Shown one piece after another: positions 52,532-63,632 of a stretch of 64,000 bases of DNA. Each line of letters starts with the position of its first letter. Positions within the stretch are counted from its first letter, which is position 1. The stretch spans positions 2,356,001 through 2,420,000 of the forward strand of contig CP136945.1 of the NCBI GenBank assembly GCA_041530395.1, written 5' to 3'. Source of the stretch: Thermosynechococcaceae cyanobacterium Okahandja (GTDB lineage Bacteria > Cyanobacteriota > Cyanobacteriia > Thermosynechococcales > Thermosynechococcaceae). The position numbers were made by a program, and so were the translations under genes. Under the pieces are notes generated by a model. It saw only the letters and a program-made list of their open reading frames with translations, was not told the DNA's origin and made no database searches.

Positions 52532-54997
52532 CTAGCGGCTTTTGCGCCATTGCAGACCGGTGGCGATCGCGCCGTAAATCAGGCTGTGGAGCAGCAGCAT
52601 TCCCCAGTTCAGCAGCAGGTTGGCTAGGGTTGGTTCATACACCGGACTCGGATCAAAGGGTTGGGGGGGCGGCTCAAACAGGCCAAAATCAGGCGGGGGT
52701 GGCACCATGGCATTGACGTTAATCAGGGCACCATAGGCTCCCATCGCCCAGCGACCAATGGTCAGCCACGAGAGCGCAACCGCTAGACCTTGCAGCTTAA
52801 ATAATACTCCCGCAAAAATAATTTGTGGCAGGAGCAGCGGCGGCAGCACTTTACTGGCCTGATCGCTATTGCTGACGGCACTAGAAATGAACAGACCAAG
52901 GCTGAGGCTGGCTACCAAGGTGAGAAATGTGGTGATGGCAACCCCCACGGGCCAGAGCAGTAGGGCACCCGCGGGCCGGCCAAACCCCAGTACGACGACT
53001 AGGGTAATCAGGAGGGTTTGAGCAGCGGCCATGAGTTTGCCAAGGGTGAGCTTGGCGGCCATGTAGGCCCATAAACTGAGGTTGGCAAGGCGTTCGCGGC
53101 GGTAAATGGCCACTTCCGTAATCAGCGCCTGTGCCCAGCCGGATAGCCCCACCCACAAGCAGGCACAGGTAAAGACAAACAGCACTCGCAGGGTTTGCGC
53201 CGCCTGAAGCAGCGAGGGCGGATCCTGGGGTAAAAACGGCGAGGTTTCGAGGGCAAAACGAGTGAGCAGCAGGGCAATCGGCACGCTCACCAGATTCAGG
53301 GCTAAACTGAGGCGATCGCGCCCCATGAGGCACCACTGGCGTTGGCAGAGCACCCGCCACTGATAGAGATGATTGGGAGCCGGTTGTTGCCCCTCAGCCG
53401 TCAGTTGGGGGGGAACCAAGGGAACATCAGTGGTGTCGGGGGTGCGGCTGGCACTGAGGCGATTTTCAAGGTAATTTTTGTAGTCTGGGGAGTGGCGAAA
53501 ACGCTGGCTCCACTCGTAGGCGGTGCGATCGCTCTCCCCTTGCGCCAAAATGCCGTAGATTTCGGCAATAGAGCTTAGCGGTGTGGCTCCCTGAGGGCTA
53601 AAAAACTGGCAGGCGCGCTGGGGTGGGCCAAAATAGCAGAGGCGACCCCCCCGACCAAAAATTGCGAGGCGATCGCACAGATGTACATGGCTGGTGGCAT
53701 GGGTAACCAGAATAATTGTGCGCCCTTCATCCGCTAGTTGGCGCAGCAACTGCATCATCGATAGATCAAGGCCGGGGTCAAGGCCAGACGTGGGTTCATC
53801 TAGGAAAAATAGCTTGGGATTGGCTAAAAGTTCGACCGCAATACTGACCCGCTTGCGCTGGCCACCACTCAGATCCGCCACAAGTTGGGCTTGGGCAGAA
53901 GTGAGTTGTACCTGAGTGAGGACCCGCTGAATGGCCTCCTGACGACTCTTGGCATCGGTATCCGCGGGGAGCCGGAGTTGAGCCGCAAAGGTCAGCACCT
54001 CGAGCACCGTTAAGCGGGTATGGACAATATCGTCTTGGGGCACATACCCCGTGTGGTGACGATAGGCGCAGCGATTTTGGTAGAGGTTTTGACCGTTGAG
54101 CAGCACCTGACCGGACTGGGGCGGCGCTAACCCCATCAGAACCTTCAGCAGGGTGGATTTGCCGGTGCCACTGCCGCCAACCACCCCAATAAGCTGTCCG
54201 GGTTCAGCCACAAACGTCACATCCGCCAGCAGCAGGCGATCGCCCTGGGGCGTGGTGACCCGCCGTTGCAGTTGGTAGGCATCCAAGCGAATTTGACTGC
54301 CCTGATCGGTAACCTCCAGTACCTCATGGCGGTAGAGCAGCGTAAACGGACCAATGCGAATTTGATCGCCATTTTGCAGGGTGTGGGGGCTTTTAAGGAG
54401 TTGGTTATTAACGTAGGTGCCGTTACTGCTGTTGAGGTCCCGCAGCACGTAAAGACCGGCAGGGGTGCGATCTAAACTGGCATGGCGCTGGGACACCGTA
54501 GGGGCATCCAACTGCCAGTGCTGATAGTGGGTTATGGCTTCCCGGCCCAACGTCAACGGCCATTGGGTCTGTTTTTTGAGATTAAGCTGCCGCTGCTGTG
54601 GTAAGGGTGGGGGGGGTGCCGAACCGGTGGACTGTACCTGAACCAGTAGCTGCACTTTGTTACTGGGGTCTTGGCCAATTTCAAGGCGCAGGGTGTCCCT
54701 AAGTGGGAACCCTTCCCCAACGCCGACGCGGGTATGCTCATGGAACACCCCATTGGTGCTGCGCCGCTGCTGGCCATCCCCATCCCAGAGGTAGTAGCTC
54801 TGCCCCTCTTTAATAAAGACCGCATGGCGACTAGAAATAACCCCCCAAATGGGATCATCGGGAACTGCCAGATCGGCCCAGTGGCGATCGCGCCCGAGGC
54901 GATGCTGCGGCTGCGTCAAGCGATAGACCAGCTTCTGGCCTTGGCTTGCCAAGGTTAGGGTGACGGTGGGTAGCTCAAAAACCGTTTTAGCAGGCAT
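52532..54997 (-). CDS. ABC transporter of the ABCG type with two N-terminal FHA domains
   Basis: About 821 residues from ATG 54997 (MPAKTVFELP); a GGGAGG-like run precedes it. Two FHA domains come first (~15-100, weaker, with SSRHAVFIK; ~150-230, LGRE, SQRHASL, DLNSSNGTYV). The ATPase (~255-480) has Walker A VVGGSGTGKST, signature LSGGQRKRVSIA and Walker B LFFLDEPTSGLDPG. Then an ABC2 membrane domain with about six helices (~560-821). Half-transporters of this kind dimerise to export lipids or hydrophobic compounds. FHA domains imply control by Ser/Thr phosphorylation. Confidence 0.92.
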   Translation of the reverse strand: MPAKTVFELPTVTLTLASQGQKLVYRLTQPQHRLGRDRHWADLAVPDDPIWGVISSRHAVFIKEGQSYYLWDGDGQQRRSTNGVFHEHTRVGVGEGFPLRDTLRLEIGQDPSNKVQLLVQVQSTGSAPPPPLPQQRQLNLKKQTQWPLTLGREAITHYQHWQLDAPTVSQRHASLDRTPAGLYVLRDLNSSNGTYVNNQLLKSPHTLQNGDQIRIGPFTLLYRHEVLEVTDQGSQIRLDAYQLQRRVTTPQGDRLLLADVTFVAEPGQLIGVVGGSGTGKSTLLKVLMGLAPPQSGQVLLNGQNLYQNRCAYRHHTGYVPQDDIVHTRLTVLEVLTFAAQLRLPADTDAKSRQEAIQRVLTQVQLTSAQAQLVADLSGGQRKRVSIAVELLANPKLFFLDEPTSGLDPGLDLSMMQLLRQLADEGRTIILVTHATSHVHLCDRLAIFGRGGRLCYFGPPQRACQFFSPQGATPLSSIAEIYGILAQGESDRTAYEWSQRFRHSPDYKNYLENRLSASRTPDTTDVPLVPPQLTAEGQQPAPNHLYQWRVLCQRQWCLMGRDRLSLALNLVSVPIALLLTRFALETSPFLPQDPPSLLQAAQTLRVLFVFTCACLWVGLSGWAQALITEVAIYRRERLANLSLWAYMAAKLTLGKLMAAAQTLLITLVVVLGFGRPAGALLLWPVGVAITTFLTLVASLSLGLFISSAVSNSDQASKVLPPLLLPQIIFAGVLFKLQGLAVALSWLTIGRWAMGAYGALINVNAMVPPPPDFGLFEPPPQPFDPSPVYEPTLANLLLNWGMLLLHSLIYGAIATGLQWRKSR

Positions 54998-55024
54998 GGC
55001 CCCCTCCCCCATAGCGGTCTTGGG

Positions 55025-57613
55025 TCAGGCCCACAGCACTAAGCCCATCTCGTAGGGATGGCTGAGGTAGGCATGGCGGGGCAACAGTTGTAGGGCAATT
55101 CCCTGATAACCGCTGCTTTCGTAGCTCACTTGGGCGGTATAGAGACTATGCCCTTCCGGGGTGGTTCGCACAAACGTCATCAAGGTTGGGCACGCCTCCT
55201 CAAGCAACCCTGCCTCATTGACTCGCCCTTGAAAGAGGGTCACCTGAATATCCCGTGGATCAAGTTCACCAAGGGCAATCACCGCCTTGACTTCGAGCAC
55301 GTCCCCCACCTGCAAGGATTGCTCCCGCGAGGTTTCGACCGCAAGGATTTGAATGGCATACCAATGCTCCAGCAGCCGCTCCTTCCACTGGGCAAGCTCC
55401 TTGGCGGCAGCATAGTTGTTATCCCGTAAAACAAAGTAGCGATCGCTGGCCGGAAAATACGCACGATGGGCATACTCGCGCACCATCCGCGCCGTATTAA
55501 ATTGGGGTGTATTTAATGACAGCGCCGCCTTCATTTTTTGTACCCAGCGGCGGGGAATATCGTTCTCATCGCGATCGTAAAAGAGGGGCACCACGTCCCG
55601 CTCCAGCCGTTCGTAAAGGGCATTCGCTTCCACCTGATCTTGGTAGTGGCGATCGCCGTAGTTTTCGCCATGGCCAATGGCCCACCCCGTGCGTGCGTAA
55701 TCCGCTTCATCCCACCAGCCATCCAGAATGCTGAGGTTGAGCAGCCCATTCATTGCCGCCTTCATGCCACTGGTTCCCGAGGCCTCTTGGGGTCGCAGCG
55801 GCGTATTCAGCCAGACATCACAACCCGCCACCATCATTTTGGCCACGTGCATATCGTAGTCTGGCACAAAGGCAATGTGGTGGTGCATACCCTCTTGGCG
55901 GGTAAACTCAATAATCTGTTGGATGAGTTCCTTGCCCGGGTTATCGTTGGGGTGCGCTTTACCGGCAATCACAAACTGGACGATTGGGCGGCGTTGCTTG
56001 CCACTGCTTTTAATGGGTACCGACCCCAGTAAAATGCGTCGCAAGCGCTCAACATCCCGCAAAAATAGTGTGGCGCGCTTGTAGGTAGCAAAGCGGCGGG
56101 CAAAGCCAATGGTCAAGGCGGTAGGATCCAGCACTTCCGCTGCTTGAGCCAGTTCCGCGGCTGTGGCACTGCGGGCTTGTAGCATCCGTTGCAGGCGCGA
56201 TCGCACAAACATTACCAGTTGATAGCGGCAAATTTCATGAATCCGCCACAGTTCTTCATCGGGAATGCTTTCCACCCGCTCCCACAAGGCATCCGTCATT
56301 GTGGCTTCCGACCACTGCGGTCCGAGATAAATATCGAGGAGGTACTGCAAGGATTCAGCAACACGGCTGCGGGCATGAACGCCATTGGTAATTGACGTAA
56401 TGGGTACTTCAGTCGCGGGTAAATTCGGCCATAGCCCCTGAAACATCTGCCGCGATACCTCACCGTGCAGGGCACTCACGCCATTGACAAAGCTGGCGGT
56501 GTGGATGGCTAAATTGGCCATACTAAACGGCTCCTGAAATGCCCCCGGGTTGATGCGACCTAGGGAGAGAAACTCCTGCTGGGAAAGGTTAAAGGCTTCG
56601 GCGTAGTGCCCCACGTAGTAGGTAATTTTATCGGCAGCAAACAGGTCAATCCCTGCGGGCACAGGGGTATGGGTGGTAAACACCTGACTGGCCTGGACCA
56701 CCTGGAGGGCTTCATCGTAGCTGAGGTGGTCTTCACTCATGAGTTGGCGGATGCGCTCAAGCGAGAGAAAAGCCGAGTGTCCTTCATTCATGTGATACAC
56801 CGTGGGGTGTAGCCCGAGGGCGTGCAGCAGCTTCACGCCGCCAATGCCCAGTAACATTTCCTGATGAATGCGCAGATCCGCATCGCCACCGTAGAGGTAG
56901 TCCGTAATATCTTGGTCGTAGGTGCTATTGACGGGAATATTGGTATCGAGTAGGTACAGCGGCACCCGACCCACCTGCGCTTGCCACACCCGTGCCTGCA
57001 CGTCGCGATTGGGGTAGGGAATGGTAATGCGAACTTCGGCCCCCCGATCATCCCTGACGAGGGTTACTGGCAGGTTGTAAAAGTCATTGACCGGGTAACG
57101 CTCCTGCTGCCATCCCTCGGCGCTCAGGTACTGGGAGAAATATCCTTTTTGGTACAGTAGCCCCACCCCCACCAGCGGTAAACCTAAGTCACTGGCGGAC
57201 TTGAGGTGATCCCCGGCCAACACTCCTAATCCGCCAGAGTAAATGGGCAGGCACTCCGTCAGGCCAAATTCAAGGGAAAAGTAGGCAATGCACTCGTGCA
57301 GGGTTGTGCCCCGTACCCGCTGATACCAAGTTTGTTCGGGATGGCAGTACTCGTGAAACTGCGCTAAAGCACGCTCCATTTGGGCTAAAAAGCCGTTATC
57401 CGCCGCTGCTTCCAGTAAGCGATCTTGACGAATCTGTCCCAGTAGGCGCACGGGATTATGGTTCGTTTGCTCCCAGAGTTCGGGGTCTAGGCGGCGAAAG
57501 AGGGCGATCGCCTCGGTATTCCAAGTCCAATAGAGGTTATAGGCGAGGTGGCGCAGTTGTTCTAGCCGTTCCGGTAGGCAGGGACTAACGCTAAAGGTGC
57601 GGATAGGCTTCAT
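55025..57613 (-). CDS. Alpha-glucan (glycogen) phosphorylase, TIGR02094 type
   Basis: 862 residues from ATG 57613 (MKPIRTFSVSPCLPERLEQL). NLYWTWNTEAIALFRRLDPELW, IAYFSLEFGLTECLPIYSGGLGVLAGDHLKSASDLG, and the PLP-lysine block RPQEASGTSGMKAAMNG place it in the short, non-allosteric alpha-glucan phosphorylase family found in cyanobacteria and thermophiles. It releases glucose-1-phosphate from glycogen, which phosphoglucomutase (encoded at 60.7 kb) converts to glucose-6-phosphate. Divergent from lepA. Confidence 0.93.
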   Translation of the reverse strand: MKPIRTFSVSPCLPERLEQLRHLAYNLYWTWNTEAIALFRRLDPELWEQTNHNPVRLLGQIRQDRLLEAAADNGFLAQMERALAQFHEYCHPEQTWYQRVRGTTLHECIAYFSLEFGLTECLPIYSGGLGVLAGDHLKSASDLGLPLVGVGLLYQKGYFSQYLSAEGWQQERYPVNDFYNLPVTLVRDDRGAEVRITIPYPNRDVQARVWQAQVGRVPLYLLDTNIPVNSTYDQDITDYLYGGDADLRIHQEMLLGIGGVKLLHALGLHPTVYHMNEGHSAFLSLERIRQLMSEDHLSYDEALQVVQASQVFTTHTPVPAGIDLFAADKITYYVGHYAEAFNLSQQEFLSLGRINPGAFQEPFSMANLAIHTASFVNGVSALHGEVSRQMFQGLWPNLPATEVPITSITNGVHARSRVAESLQYLLDIYLGPQWSEATMTDALWERVESIPDEELWRIHEICRYQLVMFVRSRLQRMLQARSATAAELAQAAEVLDPTALTIGFARRFATYKRATLFLRDVERLRRILLGSVPIKSSGKQRRPIVQFVIAGKAHPNDNPGKELIQQIIEFTRQEGMHHHIAFVPDYDMHVAKMMVAGCDVWLNTPLRPQEASGTSGMKAAMNGLLNLSILDGWWDEADYARTGWAIGHGENYGDRHYQDQVEANALYERLERDVVPLFYDRDENDIPRRWVQKMKAALSLNTPQFNTARMVREYAHRAYFPASDRYFVLRDNNYAAAKELAQWKERLLEHWYAIQILAVETSREQSLQVGDVLEVKAVIALGELDPRDIQVTLFQGRVNEAGLLEEACPTLMTFVRTTPEGHSLYTAQVSYESSGYQGIALQLLPRHAYLSHPYEMGLVLWA

Positions 57614-57817
57614 CGAAAACCCCTTTAACCGCTGAGAGGACTGTTGCCAATATTGGCCACCGATTGCCATTATCGGTGATTCTGCCGCCGGTAACAGGGG
57701 GGCGATCGGTGTTTATTCTCCCCAGAGAACCGGCGACCTCACTGCGCCAGCGTAACGAGTGTGTCAAAATCAAGTCAGGGGCTTTTTACATTTCTACAAG
57801 GTTGCGGCTGTAGCTTT

Positions 57818-59629
57818 ATGACTGACGTTCCAGTATCCCATATTCGCAATTTTTCGATTATTGCCCACATTGACCACGGTAAATCCACCCTTGCCGATCG
57901 CCTACTGCAATTTACGGGCACGGTGGATGCGCGGGAGATGAAGGAGCAGTTCCTTGACAACATGGATCTGGAGCGCGAGCGCGGCATTACCATCAAGCTA
58001 CAAGCTGCCCGCATGACCTATACCGGGCGCGATGGCGACACGTACATCCTCAACCTCATTGATACCCCCGGTCACGTGGACTTTTCCTACGAAGTCTCCC
58101 GCTCTTTGGCCGCCTGTGAAGGTGCCTTGCTGGTGGTGGATGCCTCCCAAGGGGTCGAGGCGCAAACCCTTGCCAATGTGTATCTGGCACTGGAGCACAA
58201 TCTGGAAATTATTCCGGTGCTTAATAAAATTGATCTGCCGGGAGCCGAACCGGACCGAGTCAAGGGAGAAATTGAGGACATTGTCGGTCTCGATTGCTCC
58301 CAAGCCGTACTGGCTTCCGCTAAAGAGGGGATTGGCATTGAAGAAATTTTGGAATCAATCATCCATCTGGTGCCACCGCCACGGGATACGGTGACGGATC
58401 CCCTGCGCGCCTTGATTTTTGACAGCTACTACGACCCCTACCGTGGGGTGATTGTCTATTTTCGGGTGATGGATGGGGTAGTGCGCCGGGGCGATCGCAT
58501 CCGCCTGATGGCCTCCGGTAAAGAGTACGAAATTGATGAACTCGGGGTACTGGCTCCCAACCAAACCCCCGTCGAGAGTCTCCATGCGGGCGAAGTGGGC
58601 TACCTCGCCGCCGCCATTAAAGCCGTAGGGGATGCGCGGGTGGGCGATACTATTACCCTTGCCACTCAGCCTGCCAAGGAACCGCTGCCGGGCTATACCG
58701 AAGCCAAGCCAATGGTGTTCTGCGGCTTATTTCCCACCGATGCCGCCCAGTTTGAAGATTTGCGAGAAGCCCTTGAAAAACTTAAGCTCAACGATGCCTC
58801 ACTCCACTACGAACCGGAAACCTCCAGTGCCATGGGCTTTGGCTTTCGCTGTGGCTTTTTGGGGCTGCTGCACATGGAAATTATCCAAGAGCGCCTAGAG
58901 CGAGAATACAACCTTGATCTCATTATTACTGCCCCCTCTGTGGTCTATCGGGTCACCACCATCAAAGGGGAAGTGCTCACCATTGATAACCCCAGCCTGC
59001 TGCCAGACCCCCAGTACCGCGAAAAAATTGAAGAACCCTACGTCCAAGTGGAAATGATTACCCCCGAAACCTACGTCGGCACCCTAATGGAGTTGGCGCA
59101 GTCGCGGCGCGGCGTGTTCAAGGATATGCGCTACCTCACCCAAGGGCGCACCACCCTTGTGTACGAGCTACCCTTGGCGGAAATTGTCACCGACTTTTTT
59201 GACCAAATGAAATCGCGATCGCGGGGCTATGCCAGTATGGAGTATCACCTCATTGGCTATCGTGAGAACGATCTGGTAAAACTGGATATTCTCATTAACG
59301 GCGACCCGGTGGATTCCCTTGCGGCGATTGTGCATCGGGATAAGGCCTACTACGTGGGGCGTGCCTTAGTGAGTAAACTCAAAGACCTGATTCCCCGCCA
59401 CCAGTTCAAGATCCCGATTCAGGCTGCGATTGGATCCCGCATTATTGCCAGTGAGAGTATTCCCGCCCTACGCAAGGACGTGCTGGCCAAATGTTACGGT
59501 GGCGATGTGTCACGCAAACGTAAGCTGCTGGAAAAGCAAAAGGCGGGGAAAAAGCGCATGAAGGCGATCGGTAGTGTCGATGTGCCCCAAGAAGCCTTTA
59601 TGGCGGTACTCCGCCTCAAGGATGAGTAG
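57818..59629 (+). CDS. lepA: Elongation factor 4 (LepA)
   Basis: 603 residues from ATG 57818 ([24 protein letters not shown]); frames open upstream to 57761 but the family starts here. GTPase motifs: G1 AHIDHGKS (16-23), G3 DTPGH, G4 NKID. The LepA C-terminal domain ends [33 protein letters not shown], the tRNA-contacting signature that separates LepA from EF-G. It back-translocates stalled ribosomes or aids 30S assembly. A small membrane protein follows 11 bp downstream. Confidence 0.98.
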   Translation: MTDVPVSHIRNFSIIAHIDHGKSTLADRLLQFTGTVDAREMKEQFLDNMDLERERGITIKLQAARMTYTGRDGDTYILNLIDTPGHVDFSYEVSRSLAACEGALLVVDASQGVEAQTLANVYLALEHNLEIIPVLNKIDLPGAEPDRVKGEIEDIVGLDCSQAVLASAKEGIGIEEILESIIHLVPPPRDTVTDPLRALIFDSYYDPYRGVIVYFRVMDGVVRRGDRIRLMASGKEYEIDELGVLAPNQTPVESLHAGEVGYLAAAIKAVGDARVGDTITLATQPAKEPLPGYTEAKPMVFCGLFPTDAAQFEDLREALEKLKLNDASLHYEPETSSAMGFGFRCGFLGLLHMEIIQERLEREYNLDLIITAPSVVYRVTTIKGEVLTIDNPSLLPDPQYREKIEEPYVQVEMITPETYVGTLMELAQSRRGVFKDMRYLTQGRTTLVYELPLAEIVTDFFDQMKSRSRGYASMEYHLIGYRENDLVKLDILINGDPVDSLAAIVHRDKAYYVGRALVSKLKDLIPRHQFKIPIQAAIGSRIIASESIPALRKDVLAKCYGGDVSRKRKLLEKQKAGKKRMKAIGSVDVPQEAFMAVLRLKDE

Positions 59630-59640
59630 GGAGCCAGTAC

Positions 59641-59802
59641 ATGTCTAAGTCTAAATGGGTGGCAGTGGTCACAGGCGTTATCTCATTGTTGTTGGGGGTA
59701 GGCTACCTCCTGCTGGTGCAGTTTTTGGATTGGCGGGGCGACTTCCAGCCCGCACCCCTAGGGCTGTTATTGTTTCTGGCAGCATACCCCATCCATCTTT
59801 GA
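59641..59802 (+). CDS. Small conserved cyanobacterial membrane protein
   Basis: 53 residues from ATG 59641 to TGA 59802, with two hydrophobic stretches (WVAVVTGVISLLLGVGYLLL and LGLLLFLAAYP) flanking LDWRGDFQPAP. The pattern VxxGVIxLxLGxxYLLLVQxLDxRGxxxPAP matches a short family of cyanobacterial membrane proteins. It lies 11 bp after lepA on the same strand, so probably on the lepA transcript. Function unknown. Confidence 0.75.
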   Translation: MSKSKWVAVVTGVISLLLGVGYLLLVQFLDWRGDFQPAPLGLLLFLAAYPIHL

Positions 59803-59916
59803 AACCAGTGGCGTGAGGGTATCAATGGGATGGCTAGATAGCGTTCTGCCTTCGTTGTACCCTGCGTGTCGCTATCCTAGAGATCACTAAGCTATCCAGA
59901 CTCTAGGTGCAAGGCC

Positions 59917-60600
59917 ATGGCAACCACTGCCGATGATGTGTGGCGTTTACTGGCTGAACTCGTTGAGGCGCAAAAAGAAACCGAGCGCCGCTTCCAAGAA
60001 GCGGAACGGCTGCTCAGGGAGCAAACTCAAGAAACAGAGCGGTTGCTCAGGGAGCAATCTCAGGAAACAGAACGGCTGCTCAGGGAGCAATCTCAGGAAA
60101 CAGAGCGGCTGCTTAAGGAGCAAGCTCAAGAAACAGACCGGCTGCTTAAGGAGGAAGCTCGCCACCTAAACCAACAAATCGGCAAACTCGGCAACCGCCT
60201 TGGAGAGTTTGTTGAATGGCAAGTCCGACCTGCTGTGCTGCGACTGTTTCAGGCCCGAGGCATTGCCGTGAACCAACTCTATGGTGAATTAATTCTCCAA
60301 GACGGGAACGACAGTATTGAAATAGATTTGCTGGTGGTTAATGGGGACACCGCCATCTTAGTTGAGGTCAAAAGCAAGCTCTCCCAAGCGGATGTCAATG
60401 ATCATCTGGATCGCATTCGCAAATTCAAACAACTGGCCCACCAATACCAATCCACCAAAATCCTTGGCGCTGTGGCTGGTATGGTGGTTCCCCCAGAGGT
60501 TGCTCGCTACGCCTATCGTCAGGGCCTGTTTGTTTTGGCTCAGTCTGGGGATGGGGTGGTAATTCTCAATGACGATAAATTTCAACCCAAGGCATGGTAG
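59917..60600 (+). CDS. Coiled-coil PD-(D/E)XK nuclease-like protein
   Basis: 227 residues. The N-terminal third holds five tandem 11-residue repeats (28-82; EAERLLREQTQ, ETERLLREQSQ twice, ETERLLKEQAQ, ETDRLLKEEAR), forming a parallel coiled coil. The C-terminal part (~95-227) has IEIDLLVVNGDTAILVEVKSKL, the D-x-EVK core of PD-(D/E)XK nucleases, and LDRIRKFKQLAHQY. Such proteins are widespread in thermophilic bacteria and cyanobacteria, annotated as DUF3782-like; a nuclease role is inferred from motif only. It stands alone between lepA and pgm. Confidence 0.72.
   Translation: MATTADDVWRLLAELVEAQKETERRFQEAERLLREQTQETERLLREQSQETERLLREQSQETERLLKEQAQETDRLLKEEARHLNQQIGKLGNRLGEFVEWQVRPAVLRLFQARGIAVNQLYGELILQDGNDSIEIDLLVVNGDTAILVEVKSKLSQADVNDHLDRIRKFKQLAHQYQSTKILGAVAGMVVPPEVARYAYRQGLFVLAQSGDGVVILNDDKFQPKAW
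59998..60162 (+). repeat. Five tandem 33-bp coding repeats
   Basis: Five in-frame 33-bp units with consensus GARACAGARCGGCTGCTYAR GGAGCAATCTCAG encode the 11-residue ERLLREQSQET coiled-coil period. Units 2 and 3 are nearly identical at DNA level, pointing to recent unit duplication; unit number is likely to vary between strains. Confidence 0.9.
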
Positions 60601-60626
60601 GGAGCAGGGTATCGCTGAACCTGTAG

Positions 60627-62321
<1,695 letters not shown>

Positions 62322-62330
62322 ACCTGCGCG

Positions 62331-63611
62331 ATGAACGTCCTCCATCTTGCGGATATTCACCTTGGCAGTGGCTTGGCCCATGGTCACCTCAACCCGGTTA
62401 CGGGCTTGAATACGCGCCTCGAGGATTTTATTGCCGCCCTAGCCACCTGCATCGATCGCGCCCTCGCTGAGCCGGTGGATCTGGTGCTGTTTGGCGGCGA
62501 TGCCTTTCCCGATGCCACACCGCCGCCCCTAGTCCACGAAGCCTTTGCGCGGCAGTTTTGTCGCTTAGCGGCTGCCCGTATTCCCACGGTGCTGCTGGTG
62601 GGGAACCATGATCAACACGCCCAAGGGCAGGGGGGCGCCAGCTTATCGTTGTACCGCACCTTGGGGGTACCGGGTTTTATTGTGGGCGATCGCCTCGCCA
62701 CCCATCGCATCCAAACCCGCGCCGGAGCCGTGCAAGTGATTACCCTGCCGTGGCTGACCCGCTCGACCCTCTTAACCCGACCGGAAACGGTAGGGCTATC
62801 CCTAGCGGATGTCCATCAACTGCTGCTGGAGCGCCTGAGTCTTGCCTTAGAGGGGGAAATTCGCCAGCTTGACCCAGCGCTGCCCACGGTGTTACTGGCT
62901 CACGCGATGGTGGATACCGCCCAGTATGGCTCAGAGCGCTACCTGAGCGCGGGTAAAGGGTTTACGCTGCCCCTCAGCCTGCTGGCCCGCCCGTGTTTTG
63001 ACTACGTGGCCTTGGGGCACGTCCATCGCCACCAAGTGCTCTGTACCCAGCCACCGGTGGTCTATCCGGGCAGTATTGAGCGGGTGGATTTTGGCGAAGA
63101 GGGGGAAACCAAAGGCTACGTGCTTGTGGATCTGCAAAAGGGAAATACCCAGATTCAGTTTTGCCCGCTGCCCACCCGCCCCTTTCAGACCCTTCGAGTG
63201 GATCTCACCGCCATCGAGGGCAATCCCCAAACCGCCCTCCTGGAGGCGATCGCCCACCATCCGACCGCCGATGCCGTGGTGCGCCTGATCTACCAACTCC
63301 GCAGCGATCAACTCTCCCAGATTAATCTAGGCCAATTGCAACAGGCTCTTGCCAGTGCCCATAGTGTTAGTTTTTTACCCCAACTGGTCAATACCCAGCC
63401 CAGCGCCCGCTTCCCTAGCATTGCCCTAGAGCAAGCCCTCGACCCTGACCATGCCCTCCACCTCTATTTGGATCACCATCCCGACCTAGAACCCCTGCGG
63501 CAAGAGCTATTGAACGCGCTGCACAGCCTCCAACCGGCAGAACCGGAACTCACTGCCCCACCGGAGGAGCCGGACATCGAGATCGAGCAGCTACGATTAA
63601 CATTAGGTTGA
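62331..63611 (+). CDS. SbcD-type metallophosphoesterase (DNA repair exonuclease)
   Basis: 426 residues. Calcineurin-type metal motifs: LADIHLGS (7-14), FGGDAF, VGNHDQHA, LAHAMV and LGHVHRHQ. The rest follows SbcD/Mre11: an internal nuclease barrel and a C-terminal capping region with low conservation. SbcD works with the ATPase SbcC on hairpins and DNA ends. No sbcC is adjacent in the window. The start overlaps closely with the pgm end (9-bp gap). Confidence 0.9.
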   Translation: MNVLHLADIHLGSGLAHGHLNPVTGLNTRLEDFIAALATCIDRALAEPVDLVLFGGDAFPDATPPPLVHEAFARQFCRLAAARIPTVLLVGNHDQHAQGQGGASLSLYRTLGVPGFIVGDRLATHRIQTRAGAVQVITLPWLTRSTLLTRPETVGLSLADVHQLLLERLSLALEGEIRQLDPALPTVLLAHAMVDTAQYGSERYLSAGKGFTLPLSLLARPCFDYVALGHVHRHQVLCTQPPVVYPGSIERVDFGEEGETKGYVLVDLQKGNTQIQFCPLPTRPFQTLRVDLTAIEGNPQTALLEAIAHHPTADAVVRLIYQLRSDQLSQINLGQLQQALASAHSVSFLPQLVNTQPSARFPSIALEQALDPDHALHLYLDHHPDLEPLRQELLNALHSLQPAEPELTAPPEEPDIEIEQLRLTLG

Positions 63612-63632
63612 GGAGTTTACGAAAAAGCTTTC

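Noticed and set aside
55538-56032. 164-residue plus-strand frame within the phosphorylase gene
   Set aside because: Shadow of the phosphorylase coding strand; no independent start signal.
59998-60162. 33-bp repeats considered as a CRISPR array
   Set aside because: Units are contiguous without spacers, in frame, and encode a coiled coil; no cas genes nearby.
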